Assembly: GCA_030374805.1 (NCBI GenBank)
Contig: JARGSG010000029.1
Span: forward strand, 186,001 to 250,000
DNA length: 64,000 bases
Reading direction: 5' to 3'
DNA from: Gracilaria gracilis
Taxonomy: Eukaryota; Rhodophyta; Florideophyceae; Gracilariales; Gracilariaceae
Shown here: positions 11,314 through 22,159 of the stretch, piece after piece
Position numbering within the stretch: position 1 is the stretch's first letter
How the letters are laid out: each line of letters opens with the position of its first letter
Position numbers and translations under genes: made by a program
The notes under the pieces: generated by a model
The model's input: only the letters and a program-made list of their open reading frames with translations
Databases searched by the model: none
Told to the model about the DNA's origin: nothing

Positions 11314-13585
11314 ATGAACTTCTTGGGCTTTGACTTTGGGGGAAGCAACTCAAAGGCGAAACGAAGTCTGCTGCCGTCCGTGCAAGCCTTGGTGTCTGTT
11401 CTTAATGAGGTCGACCAGTACCCGGCTCTCTATTTCAACCACCTCGTCCTGCGCGAGGCCATCCGCCGCTATGAACAGCTGTGGATTCCCCTTCTTGCAA
11501 ATGCCAAGCCCAAGCAACGCTTGCGTCTCGTTCCGCCACTTGACGTTGAATGGGTTTGGTTTTGTCATATGCTATGTCCTGTGAAATACGCCAGACTGTG
11601 CCGCCATATGGCAGGCCCTGCGCCCTGATGAGCAGAACTTCATTATAGACCATATGCTACTAAACCCGAAGAAAAGATTGTCAGGAAAGTTGGACGCTGA
11701 AGAACTGTGGCGACAGATGTATCCACAAGAGGCATTCGACATAACGGACACTATCAAGGATGCACCCATTCAAGTGCCCCGCAAGGCCACATTAAACATC
11801 ACGAACGGTGGTTCGGCCTCAGAAGGGTCCCGCATCTCGTACGATATCGCGGCCGCAGCAGAAAGGCAGATGGTATTCCAGTACCAGGTCGGTATCATGG
11901 CGCAATATCAAGAACACAGGTTTCTGCGGTTCGCTGTACGCCGATACAGAAAGTTTCTCAAACTGCAACAGTTGCATCCGGACAAGATATGGGTTCCAAC
12001 TTATGATATCGATGTATGCTGGCACGCTCATATGATGCACCCACGTTGGTATCACAGCAAAACGGTGAAGTTGAAGGGATCGGTACTGAAACATGATGAT
12101 ACGCTCAACGATAGAGCAACTGGATCCCAGCTCAACCGGAGGTGGGATGAGACTGCTAGCACATGGCTACAGATCTTCTCTTCTCCTGTATACCGTGCTG
12201 GTGGAATGTGGAGGGGGAATGTTGAAACCTCGGAAAGAGTACAAAGACCGGCTCTCGTTGAGATGATCGCTGCTGTGCAGGCGAGTTGCTCTTCAGCAGC
12301 AAACGCTGAGTATCACATGTGGGATGCTGACATGAGTGCAGTGGATCTAAGCGGCGGCTCGGACTGGGTTCACAGGACTGATTGGCGAAGGAAGAATGAG
12401 CCTGCCATTAGCAGCAGCCAAGACAGCACTGGAAGCAAGGTGGAACGCTTTACCTGTCTCGGAGAAGAAACTACAGATGCAGCCATCCTAGTGAGTCGAA
12501 CGATACATTTCCTGATGTACAAGAAAGACAGCTCCAACGCTGAGCCAACCCGTTTTGCGTCAGTGGTGGAGGTATTCGGAGGGAAGACATGTTCAGAGAA
12601 GCCAAGATACCCGCTCGCAACAGCGCACCATGTGCTCCCCAACAGCATGTGCGGTTTGCACTCGTCGCACGTGCCGCCTCGCAGGTGTGCTGTCTCAGCT
12701 GCAGAAGCTGTTTTCGTGTTAAGGGTTGGCGGGGAGGACTTTGGTCTCATTGCAGGAGAATGGATTGGTTTTGAATCTCCTCGGAAGGGAATTCCTGGCA
12801 TTCCTGGTGACGAGGAAGCGGGAAGGCTGGGCGTGCGTGGCATTCCAGGAAGGCGGGGAGATCCGGGGTATCTAAGTCTGCGCATATGGTTGTTTGGTAC
12901 GGACACGCTAAAGAGGTGGCTCAACTTGAAGCCTTCAGGCACGAAGAAGAATCCTATGTCATATTCGTTTGTACTACCGCCTCTCTCTGTGGCTGGAGGC
13001 ATCTCTGCAGGTGAAGTCGCGTTCAATCTCCAAACTTCAAAACTGCAGGAGCATGATAGAAGCCAACTGTTGGCAGCATATCTGATAAGCACAGCAGCAG
13101 CAGCGCTGTTCACAACACTACAGCCAAGGTTTGTGCCTCGTGGCGGCGCGAAAGTTGGGAGCCATGAAACGATGTATCCTGCTTGGTCAGTGCAACAGAA
13201 AGACTATGCGATGATTCGGGGAGGTGGCGGAGAAGTCCCCACTGAGCAGGGTAACCAAGGTCTGGGAATGTTGCTTCTCGCCTTAAACAAAAGCGCGTGG
13301 GACTGCCAAGACTTCCCAGGATCTCCAAGGCGGGTGTTTAAGTTCATCAGGGCTCCGAGGGATGCCAGGGACCGTGTCAGACGAACTGAGCACAATCCAA
13401 TGTTTGGCGGGATGGTCGATGAGATTGGCGATCCTCAAGGAACGAGTGCTGGTGACGGCGATGGCGGCGATGGCTGTGGAGGTTGCGGCGGCTGCGGCGG
13501 CTGCGGCGGCTGCGGCGGCTGCGGCGGCTGCGGCGGCTGCGGCGGCTGCGGAGGCTGCGGTGGTTGCGGCGGTTGTGGCGGATGA
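11314..13585 (+). CDS. Glycine-rich domain protein, DUF1399/GRDP family, with one frameshift
   Basis: Two adjoining frames (11314-11628 and 11654-13585) make one gene. The first carries the DUF1399 block VPPLDVEWVWFCHMLCPVKYA. The second carries the paired block YDIDVCWHAHMMHPRWYHSK followed by KGSVLKHDDTLNDRA, both typical of GRDP proteins. One extra base near 11592 separates them: dropping it reads from KYA straight into DCAAIWQALRP. The family is cytosolic, of poorly known function, linked to development and stress in plants. The tail, from about 13480, is a Gly-Cys tandem repeat of 20-odd residues, as the family name implies but here Cys-rich. The start is the first ATG after a CT-rich leader. 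The frameshift may be a real mutation, a sequencing error or a tiny unrecognised intron. Confidence 0.8.
13480..13583 (+). repeat. 9-bp tandem repeat encoding Gly-Gly-Cys
   Basis: Units of GGCGGCTGC are repeated about ten times, with variants at both ends (GGAGGTTGC, GGCGGTTGT). In frame it gives the (Gly-Gly-Cys)n tail of the GRDP protein. Long frames of Ala or of Pro-Gln on the other registers are by-products of the repeat. Confidence 0.9.
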
Positions 13586-14798
13586 GGCTGAAGTGACCTC
13601 TGCATGCGACCCGGGAGGTCGTTAAACTCGCCCAAGCGATCGGTCAGCTTGCTGGTCGCCGTCGCGGACCTGGGTGGTACGTCGTGAAAAGGCCCCCGTC
13701 TAACTGCACGCACGCAGTCGGTCACGAGCCTGTTTTCGGAAGAAGATCCAACCGCCCTTTCCCTGAATTTTTTCCCTCGAACGAAGAGCTTCAATGGAGC
13801 CTCTGGACAGGGCTTTTCCAGGGTTTTCTGGGATGGACTACGCTTGGGTCGGAAGATGACGCAGGCTACGCGCCGGTTCTTTTACCTGATCTCGCCGATG
13901 ATATAGGGGTTGGGTGGAAAGGACGTCGTCAATGGTTTCTTTGGCGACAAAAGCGGTACATGCGAAGCGCCTTGTCGTGGTGTACACCTTACGCGGCGAG
14001 CTCTAGAGGTTGAATGGAGAGGTTCAGTGAAGAAGAAGGCGATTATCGTCGCAAACGAAACGCTTCTGCGGTCGAAAACACCTTAGGTACCTAATACTTT
14101 CTTTGTACCATATTATAGCCCCGTGAGTGTAGCACGGCTACTGATTTGTGGTTTGTGGCTACGGTGTAGAGATAAGTGTTATAGGTTGTTGGGGTTCTTA
14201 GCATACCCCCGCGTACGAGTAATTCACGTACGCGTTTCATAAATGAGAGAGAGACCTCTGCATCTTCTTCAACTTAACCGCAAATGCGCTACAGAAAGAT
14301 AGAGAGTTACCGCTCCTACCTTTGTAATCGCAGTGCGATTATCGCACCGGTAACTTGACTGCAAATGCGTACAGAAAAAGTTGAGTATATGCTGAGCGTT
14401 GCTTGAAGTACACAATGGAGTTGCTAAGCACAAACAAAGTCATTCCTTGAACATCGATCGTCTATCGTTGACCATATGCACTGTCTGTCATTTTATCTAT
14501 TCATGTTGTCGTTATCTCGTAAAGTAATTTGCTTGTTGTTAACCCATTCAGAGTCGTTGAGGACCTTCCAACACTAGAGCACTTGCATACCCACGAGCAG
14601 AAGTCGGCTTTCATTCGCAACGGAAGCACAGCGTGGACACCCGCTACCTGTAGATCGCTTGTGAATGGCAAAGGTCTCGTGTCTTGCGTTTGTGGCGTGG
14701 TTCTGCTTAACCTGTCTAGGCCCATGAGCAAGCTTCCGGCGGACGACCACCCTTTACTCCGGTGGTCTGGCTTGACTTCACACTAACCTCTTTCATGA
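13586..14798. other. Intergenic region between GRDP and CBM20 genes
   Basis: It lies between two converging genes. A 109-codon open frame (13684-14013, +) has no recognisable feature and I do not call it. From about 14670 the sequence is the 3' flank of the CBM20 gene and is duplicated near 33430. Confidence 0.5.
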
Positions 14799-16010
14799 TT
14801 ACCGTCGCCACCGATCTTCCACACAGAAGCACAGCTCCCAGTCCACAAGCAGACGACGGTTTTCACCCGCCTCCCACACTACAGCCCCGTCACCGCCCTC
14901 TACCACGTACTTGTACTCCACGCTGCCCCTCTCTACAAGCACTTCCGCGAACAGTACCCTCTCGAACGCTTCCAATCTCACCCCTCGCCTCACATCCCAT
15001 TCTCCAAGCGCCGTGCAGTTGCCCACCACCTTGGCGCACCCTTTCGCAACCATACGCCGCAGCTCTCCGTCAAACCCGTCCAGATCCAACCTGAACCGCA
15101 CCACCCACCCGTCAACCACCGGCTCCGGGGGAGGGCTGTACATCGGTGATGTGTACAGGCTCTCCGTCTCGCCCCACTGCGCCCGCTGTTCCTTCCTGCG
15201 CAGCAGATAAAGCGGGCTCCCGTACTGCACCACGTCCATCGAGAAGCCCGCCTTATCCGCGACATCCGCAGCCTGCTCCGACCATGACACTAGCACCACA
15301 ACGCTGCACGGCGCGCTCATGCCGGCCACCGCTTTCAGATTCTGCATCAAGTCGGTGTCCGACGCGCCCTGCATGCGCATCAGCCACACCGTGCTCTGCT
15401 GCGGTTCGAAGTCCGAAAGTGCCAACGCGGATGGCCACTTATCCGCGCGTTCCTCACAACGAACGTGCGTGCAGTAGTAAGCGGGCACGTCCGTTTCCGG
15501 CGCGATCAAGAAGATCTGCGCTCTGGGCAGCAAGGGAGGGAGCTCGCCCATTACCACCGCCTGTCCATAGCAAAAGCGGCGGAACAACTCGGCGACGGTT
15601 CCCTCCAGTTCCCGCTCCCTCGCCTGTCGCTTCTCGCACTGCGCTGGGTTTGTTGTCTCACTGATGTCAAGCTGTTCCCGAGGCGGCGATGCGGGACGGA
15701 GCGATTGAGAGGAGCGCGACAAAACTTCACCCGATATGGCCTTGTCCTCGAGGCCACACAGCTGGACATTGGCACCCATCCCAATTCGGTCATGGGATAC
15801 CAATTCCGAGACATGCGCTGCGGCGGGCTGTTGTGAAGTAACTACTGCATTGGGAGTAGAACTTCCAGCGAGGGGCACAGAATCGAGTGCAGATATTGCC
15901 GTGGCTGCACACGGAGATCGGTTGATCTGAGGAACCGCTCTCGGGTTTTCTTCATGGTCCAAGATGGACACCATAAACCGTACGACACCTTCCCACAAAA
16001 AGCTTCTCAT
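14799..16010 (-). CDS. CBM20 starch-binding-domain protein
   Basis: 403 residues from ATG at 16010 (MRSFLWEGV). That start is preferred over the upstream 16190 because the duplicate copy conserves it and the segment between is low-complexity. The C-terminal 90 residues form a CBM20 fold: KVVGNCTALGEWD, then YKYVVEGGDGAVVWE and a final ENRRLLV, the order and aromatic/Trp positions of the family. CBM20 binds starch or glycogen, so in a red alga the likely ligand would be cytosolic floridean starch. The preceding 200 residues (AELFRRFCYGQAVVMGELPPLLPRAQIF onward) match no catalytic domain I know, so this could be a scaffold or regulator. A TATA box at 16431-16437 fits transcription from about 16400. 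A broken paralogue lies at 33.5-34.8 kb. Confidence 0.75.
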   Translation of the reverse strand: MRSFLWEGVVRFMVSILDHEENPRAVPQINRSPCAATAISALDSVPLAGSSTPNAVVTSQQPAAAHVSELVSHDRIGMGANVQLCGLEDKAISGEVLSRSSQSLRPASPPREQLDISETTNPAQCEKRQARERELEGTVAELFRRFCYGQAVVMGELPPLLPRAQIFLIAPETDVPAYYCTHVRCEERADKWPSALALSDFEPQQSTVWLMRMQGASDTDLMQNLKAVAGMSAPCSVVVLVSWSEQAADVADKAGFSMDVVQYGSPLYLLRRKEQRAQWGETESLYTSPMYSPPPEPVVDGWVVRFRLDLDGFDGELRRMVAKGCAKVVGNCTALGEWDVRRGVRLEAFERVLFAEVLVERGSVEYKYVVEGGDGAVVWEAGENRRLLVDWELCFCVEDRWRR

Positions 16011-16430
16011 TTTGTCAGAGAAGAAAGCGCAAAGACCTTGGGTTGCCGGATATATACGGGGGATATTTGATACGGGATGGGGAAGAGAGGGGGAGGGGGG
16101 TAGGGGTAGGGGCGGGGAGGTGGAGAGGGGGGAAGTTGGGATGGGGAGGAAGGGGTAATGGCGTTCGATAACGACGGGAAAGCCAAGCAAAGAGACGATT
16201 GAAAGGCTAAAGGAATTCTCTCACAAGTCAGAGAGCAAGTACAACGGTGAACAAGAGAACCAAATGGGGAGACCAGGGTACCACAATTGTTGGGTAGGGA
16301 AGATGCACAATGCTTTTCAGATCGCAAGTGAAGCTAATCGAATAGGGAATGTACAGACCAGGATGCAAATGGCGATGGACGACGACGGGCGACATCTCAG
16401 TCGGCGATCGCATCGGCCTTCGCAACCGGC

Positions 16431-16437
16431 TTTTATA
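16431..16437 (-). promoter_or_regulatory. TATA box of the CBM20 gene
   Basis: TATAAAA on the minus strand in a GC-rich setting (CGTATAAAAGCCGG), conserved at 35101-35107 upstream of the duplicate copy. Confidence 0.6.
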
Positions 16438-16637
16438 CGCCTTCTCCATCGCCAACTTGTCGCCTCACGTAGTAAAGAAATGTTCAACGCAAGCGTTATT
16501 ATGTGCATTTTGTGGTCACCAACTCTCTCCAACGCTTCTTCTTCTTCGACATTCTCGATTATTACGTGTGCATTGCGTATGCATCAACGAAAATGTGGTG
16601 GACGCGAGTTTGTGGCTGCTGCATTTCGATGTTGAGC

Positions 16638-17035
16638 ATTTTTCGAAGAGCTGGAGTGCAAATTGCTCTCACATGAAACGGTTGTAAAGACGGTGGTTGT
16701 GGCGATGATGATCATAAGGATGATAATGTAGGAGAGGGTAGGTGACGCAAAGCAAGAGGTAACGGTGCGAGAGTCCGGTGGTTAACGTAGTGAAGTTGAA
16801 TTGCGTCTGGTTCGTGTCCATATCTACGGTGTGTCTCGAGGAAGAGAGACGGCCGCCTGTGCGCGGGGCGGGCGATCAAGTCGCGCGATCGGCCATGCAG
16901 CCTCGCCGTTCGTGACCTTCGCTAGATATCTGATAGATCAGATGGTCGCCAATCTTTTGTCTTTGCTGTACCCGTGTGTACAACGATACACATGTACCCG
17001 TGTACATCGGGACCGTTGTACACGTCGCGTTTTTC
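16638..17035. repeat. Dispersed upstream repeat, copy 1
   Basis: It shares long matching stretches with 35310-35695 and 43755-44205. Shared words include GAGAGGGTAGGTG, TGTGTCTCGAGGAAGAGA, CGCCTGTGCGCGGG and the GTTGTACACGTCGCG end. In copies 1 and 2 it sits upstream of the CBM20 locus. No coding potential is seen. Confidence 0.75.
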
Positions 17036-17692
17036 CGCATGATTCACAAGCGATGGGATGCGATGCATGGTCCTGAGTCAGGACTCCTGACGGTGATTCC
17101 CAGTTGCTTTGCATCGGTGGTTAACCGACCGTTACAAATGTGTCCTCAGTAACCAACCAAAAGCTTCCGCTGGAACTGACAACAACACCTCAGTTTCCTC
17201 GAAGTACTTGCCGATGATGATGATCGTACATCATCACGGGCATGTACCGTTTGTCCAAGGTACAAAGAAAGTTACTAGTATCTAGCTATGTAGGCCGACG
17301 TTTTTCGGCTGTTTTGCGTGTGCGAATTCTGAAAACATATTAGAGCAGCTAAATTGAGTGCTTGGTGTCTGGCCAAAACCTAGAAAGTCGCCAACACTTG
17401 TGTACACGTAGATAGCCGACAGAACAGATAGACAAGACAAGAAATCCTCTAGAAGAGAACCACGATTTTACTAACTTCACATAACCTATACCGCACGTCT
17501 CCGCGTTTGCTTGGTATTCTTAGTAGCAGTAGCAGACTGTTACTAGCAGTTGATATATGCTTGCATTCGAAAACGACCTTCTGTAAAACGGCTGCAGTAG
17601 AATTTGATTTTTGTGATCAAGCTAGTGCTATAACTCTCAGTTCAAAAACATCACCATAGCGTGTAGTACCGTCGCAGCTTGTGCCATTTTTC
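17036..17692. other. Intergenic, nothing recognised
   Basis: No ORF, RNA or repeat boundary that I can support. It includes the 3' flank of the zinc-finger gene. Confidence 0.4.
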
Positions 17693-17941
17693 TCACAGCT
17701 TTCTTGGTTTTGAGCTGCTTTTACTTTTCTTCTTACCAGAAGGCTTCTTACCAGAAGAAGAAGACCCTTTGTTTTGGGTTGAAGATGAAGTCGAGTGGTT
17801 TTTCTTGATGTGAGACTTGCGATCCTCGGCGGTTGCGAATTTTAAATTGCAGAATGAACAAGTATACATAGCCTCCTTGTCATAACGTTCACACCAATCA
17901 CACCCTGGCTCGTAGCACGCCTTTGTGTTTGCCTCACTCAT
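17693..17941 (-). CDS. Small C2H2 zinc-finger protein
   Basis: 82 residues from ATG at 17941 (MSEANTKACYEPG). A single classic finger, CSFCNLKFATAEDRKSHIKKNH, fits C-x2-C-x12-H-x4-H. It is preceded by CYEPGCDWCERYD, which has three further Cys that may form a second metal site. The C-terminal third is Ser/Lys-rich (SGKKKSKSSSKPRKL), like a basic nuclear tail. It is probably a nucleic-acid-binding or nuclear protein, but the partner is unknown. The ORF is intact, intronless and apparently independent of the transposons. A small size and a single finger leave some chance that it is a fragment of a larger gene. Confidence 0.55.
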   Translation of the reverse strand: MSEANTKACYEPGCDWCERYDKEAMYTCSFCNLKFATAEDRKSHIKKNHSTSSSTQNKGSSSSGKKPSGKKKSKSSSKPRKL

Positions 17942-18577
17942 TCTGACTCACTTGCTTTGTTTTTCTTTATACAGTCAGTTCTTATAGGTGCAGACAACTT
18001 ACTCTTCGTCTTTTGCCAATACCACAGACGTCTCAACTAGCAGATCGGTCCTTTTGTACTGCCCAAATGTCGGTACCCTACAAACGCTTGGCTCTTTCCA
18101 GCGTCACTACACTGGACTACAAAATTTCTGGAAGCATGGGCATGATGAAAACCACTTCCTGGAACTAGAACACACTGTTTTCTTTATAACTGAACCAGTT
18201 TTCCAGAAGCAGATTTAGTTGCCTGAATGTTGGAGGGTTACCTTAATGAGGCTGCTGGCGGCAGATGCTAATCTGCAATGCTTAGCGTGGTTCATCTTTA
18301 GTAAGATATCTGGAGACTACGCTGCGGTTTGTCCTTTGAGAAAAGTCGACCCCCCCGCCCCGCTATTTACGTGCTGTAATTCAGAGGGAAATATGACGGC
18401 TTTGCTGATTATGCCAGCTGGATTCGTTGGCGACATGCACCGCGTGTCATCGGTGCTCTTCACTTCTTCAAGCCACACCGCCGCTCGCGCGTCGTCTCGG
18501 GTGTCCAGCGCACCCAACATCCGACGTCGCAATCCCGGATCACGTTTTCAGCTCTCAAGCCAAACATTGGAGTGCCG
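17942..18577. other. Intergenic; possible coding remnant on minus strand
   Basis: The minus-strand frame 18532-18317 (MRRRMLGALDTRDDARAAVW...) has protein-like composition but no family I recognise and is closed on both sides. It borders the MITE insertion at 18578. Confidence 0.25.
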
Positions 18578-18581
18578 CTAG

Positions 18582-19091
18582 TGTCTATTCGACATTGACC
18601 TCATATGAGGTCAAATGACCTCATATGAGGCCAACAAATATTTTTTGGTATCTCTACAATTTCTGAAATCTACTACTTGTTTTACATACGAACGAAATGC
18701 CAAGCGCTTTATCTTTCGTTGCATTATCGTCCAACTTTAGCTTTACTAGACGAAAGAAACCATAATTTGCACTTTACCTCTTTTTGAAGGTATTCTGAAC
18801 CCCAAAATTTTTGTTTACTGTTTAACTTTGCATCTATCTGCATGTACTAAACGAATTGCATATGGTTTTAAAGCTGAGCATTAAAGCTTTGTTTAAGTAA
18901 TTTTCTACTCTGTATGTCTAAGAGGAACTATGAAAAGTTTTTACTTCTTCCTGTACCCAATACAGCTCTCTGTGTGGCTCATTTTCAAATATTCAAAAAG
19001 GTTGATTTTCAATTATTTCTCAAGAGCGAAATTGACCTCATATGAGGTCACGCTGACCTCATATGAGGTCAAAATTCCGGTCGAATAGACA
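18582..19091. mobile_element. MITE related to the piggyBac-like element
   Basis: 510 bp, starting TGTCTATTCGAC and ending GTCGAATAGACA, a terminal inverted repeat. GACCTCATATGAGGTC palindromes lie just inside both ends (18597, 18617 with one mismatch; 19034, 19055). It is flanked by CTAG at 18578-18581 and 19092-19095. It has no transposase. Termini and palindromes match the adjacent autonomous element, so it is probably mobilised by that transposase. The AT-rich interior has no ORF of note. Confidence 0.85.
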
Positions 19092-19095
19092 CTAG
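19092..19095. other. CTAG target-site duplication shared by MITE and piggyBac-like element
   Basis: CTAG occurs at 18578-18581, 19092-19095 and 33382-33385, exactly at each element end. The middle copy is shared. piggyBac elements are known to use TTAA, so CTAG is unusual. Confidence 0.8.
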
Positions 19096-19261
19096 TGTCT
19101 ATCGGACCAACGCGTTGACCTCATATGAGGTCAGCCCGTTGAGAGAGTAAAATAAACCAAAAAATTACATTCCGGACCTATAATGCGGACTTTTCAAATT
19201 TCAAAATTTGAAAAGTCCTTGAACAGTCGTTTAAGTAGTAGTCTGTAGGGCAAAACGGCCA

Positions 19262-19333
19262 GTAATCGCAGCTCAGTGGATAAGATATCCTATTTGAGCA
19301 AATTAAACGTGAGTTCAAACCTCGCTGAGTTTA
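19262..19333 (+). other. tRNA-like segment (A/B-box-like), probably a relic
   Basis: An A-box-like GCTCAGTGGATAAG is followed by a well-formed T arm, GTGAG-TTCAAAC-CTCGC (19309-19325). The two acceptor strands do not pair and no 7-nt anticodon loop forms. It may be a SINE-type or pseudo-tRNA relic. Confidence 0.25.
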
Positions 19334-19623
19334 TTAAAACTCGAAAACTTCTTATGGAACTCGACTAATTCTAGTAATATGTTTACACTAAGAACGTTTT
19401 CAACACCCACTTGAACAACAGACAGAACACGGTGACATCTGTTAAAGGGGCAGTTTTGTCAGAGTGTAAAAATTATCTGGCATGTTCTATTACGCGGATT
19501 GAATTAGGGCGCTTAAGGTGGATGAACACTTGTTGAAAATGTGATTCTTTTTGTGTTTTTATTCAATATCAGCGCTTGTTTACTTCTATGTTGACGTTGT
19601 TGTTGACAACAGATGTGCTTCAA

Positions 19624-21250
19624 TTACTTTTTAACACCGTGACGTAACTCAATGTGGTTCTTAAAGCAGTCTCTTCCTGTACCAGTGTGACATAAATACA
19701 CTTCAGATTTCAAAGATATATAGCATTCAGAACATAAAAACTTAGACTTCATATTCCCTTTGCACACTTTGCATCGTCCTTGATATGAAGACTTCGTAAT
19801 CATTCCATCCTTAGTCTTTTTCTTGCGATTAGTGTGCATAAGATGCACAACAGTTCCTGCAGGTTTCGGATTATCATCTTCTATTTCCATATGTTCTTCA
19901 TCTCGAGTCATCAAAGCGGTCCGGTCCCACGTATTAGTGATAAGATCGTCAGCCAACTTTGAATAGAAGTTATATGGAGATAATAACTTTCGCATACCAT
20001 TACCAGCTTTGTAAAGCATCCACGCATCAACCATACAAATGGATAATAAAGATGAATTCAAACGGAACGACCAATCCTTGACCTCGACTTTCTTCTCCAG
20101 TTTTAATTCATCTTGGCGGCATCTGTTGTGTCTGTCAATCATTGAACACGTTTTATAGTATTCGTCACAAACCTCTGGTATCAATACTTCCAGTTCAACT
20201 TTCCTCGAAACATTTCCTTGTCGTCTCCATCTTTGTCGCATTATTGGGTTTCCAGGGTTCACCGTGTTGCATGTTGATATAAAATACCTTCGTTCCCTAT
20301 CGACCCACATTACCGCCATTAGATCAGTATTCAAACCGTTCTCCTTCGAAACCATTGAAACAAAATCTCCACGATTCTCTAAAGTCTTCTCTGATAAATG
20401 CTTCATAGGAAATTGACGTGTTGCATTCTTGATAACCCCAGTAAAGCGCAGTCCTTTTTCCAAAAGAGCATTAGCTGTTTTCACAGATGCAAAAAAAGAA
20501 TCTGCACAGACATGGCGTCCAGACCCAAACCATGGCTGGACTAATCGAAGTAAAATCGAAGTTCCATGAGTATGTTCTGTATCAAAATCCTGATCAGGGG
20601 CTTGGGATCCCATATTGAGCTCAATATTTAGCATGATACCACTTCTTCCGCAGCAAACGGTTTTCATTTCCAACCCATTTTCTGGTTTTCGATCCAGCGC
20701 GGTATAATGTGGGAGCCCCACATCAATCCAGTCTCCCCCCAGCCCATACCAGCGTGAAATACTCTCATCAACGCATAAAGCATGTGAAGGTGTCACGAAA
20801 GAACGGCGGTGATCATTGATGGCTTTCACGAAATCAGTGACTAAATTCCAGCGAGCCGTGCCATAATCCTCTTGAGCAGCGTTACCACTAAAACAAATAC
20901 ATCGCCTTAGAGTTTCAAACCTATTTCGTGACATTGCTTCACCAATTACAGGCTGAGACATAAACCTGGATGCTGGTTTTGAACCCCAAAGATCTCTTCT
21001 ATTGGAAAACTCCAGCCTGCTTATTAAAATCATCACGCCAAAGAACCTTAAAAGCTCTCCACCACTGGTCGAAGAGGCACCATCATTTTCCAAGTTCTTG
21101 TTCGTCTTCTCCACAATAGTCTTCAGATGTCCAGTGGGGAACATCCATAAAAAATAGTCAATGAATGTCATCGTACTTGGGCAATGACGTGGTGAGATAA
21201 AATCTCCGGCTGGGCCAATAACCTTCCACGGCTGCAATTGCATGCATCCA
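19624..21250 (-). pseudogene. piggyBac-like transposase, C-terminal part (split by insertion)
   Basis: Carries the DDE_Tnp_1_7 (piggyBac) fold: LRFFGVMILISRLEF, the first Asp in LCVDESISRWYG, the second in CADSFFASVKTANALLEKG, the third in MIDRHNRCRQDEL with WSFRLNSSLLSICMVDAWM. It ends with the Cys-rich zinc-binding tail CKVCKGN...CSEC...C typical of the family. The enzyme would cut and paste the element by hairpin ends. The first part of the gene lies 11.4 kb away, at 32694-33157. Both parts total 2,091 bp, an exact multiple of three, with no internal stop, so the gene was intact until element B entered. Confidence 0.9.
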
Positions 21251-21255
21251 TTGAT

Positions 21256-22105
21256 TGTGGGGCAAAGCCGGGAACGGAAGGAAAGAACACAAACCGCGCC
21301 AGCGGCTACGCAACCAAGGTGTTCAGCCTTGCTCCCTATTGGGGCAGAGCAGTGGCAGAACCCTCCGATGAGGCCGACACGTGCCGGGCGTAACTCCGGG
21401 GCCTCTTCCTGACTTACAGACGGAGGTTGGGGGTGGCAATCGGGGTGCCAACAGGATGGATTCCACTGGGTGTGGCGTATCCCGTAGCAAAAGGGGCGAG
21501 ATAGAAGGTAGCAAAATGAGCCGCACTGCGGAGCACAGACTCGTGAGAGCGGGGAATAATCCCGAGACAAAAAGGGGCAAACCTGTACAACAGGGCGAAG
21601 TGTAACGAAGCCGTAAGACGGGAAAACAGAAAGAGTGTATGGAAGAATAATAAATAAGAGGCCGTAACGACGGATCGGTGCTTCTCGGTGACGGAGGTGG
21701 ATAACTTGTCCGGATAAGCGGCGGTATTACCCGGGAATGGGGCGAAAGACCGTGCGCAAGCGGAACTTAAGCTAGAGCCAAGGCCTCGTTGAGGTTTTCT
21801 TCCCCGTACAGTGGCGGCAAGTGCCGCCACTTATATACGGCTGACAAATATCACTAAAATATCTAAGTACCCGGCACGCCGGCCAACACTACCCACGTGT
21901 ACCTCCGTGGCACCCTTGCAACGGCGCATCCGGTAATCGGGCGCGGGCACACACGTGTCGCGCCAATCCTACCCTTCATAGGCGGATCCCTAATCCGGGC
22001 CCAATAGGCAAATAGACTTCATAATAGTAGGAAGTTCAGCCGAAAATAACAACGGATATATGAGTGGCATCCCCCTCAGTCCCTGCCAAGGGCAATTGCT
22101 CTACA
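21256..22105 (-). repeat. 3' LTR of element B
   Basis: 850 bp, nearly identical to 31842-32693. The start of the transposase-like ORF that appears to run into it is chance translation of the LTR. Confidence 0.93.
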
Positions 22106-22118
22106 TCTCCCCCTTCTC
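22106..22118 (-). other. Polypurine tract of element B
   Basis: GAGAAGGGGGAGA on the minus strand, directly before the 3' LTR; primes plus-strand DNA synthesis in this class. A similar GAGGAGGGGGAGGG run lies near 24040, between the antisense ORF and the chromodomain stop. Confidence 0.8.
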
Positions 22119-22159
22119 AGGCTGAAACTTCCGACTCGTTCGGCTTCTCACCTCCCATC

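Noticed and set aside
13362-13794. Poly-Ala and Pro-Gln frames around the GRDP tail
   Set aside because: Other registers of the GGCGGCTGC repeat; the Gly-Gly-Cys frame continues the GRDP protein.
14811-15836. Long plus-strand frames across the CBM20 gene
   Set aside because: Shadow frames in GC-rich coding DNA; the minus frame carries the recognisable domain.
16011-16190. Upstream start for the CBM20 protein at 16190
   Set aside because: Proline-rich low-complexity translation of a GGGGAGGGGG-type tract; the duplicate locus supports the ATG at 16010.
21251-21570. Apparent extension of the piggyBac transposase N-terminus
   Set aside because: These codons are LTR of element B; the true N-terminal part is at 32694-33157.
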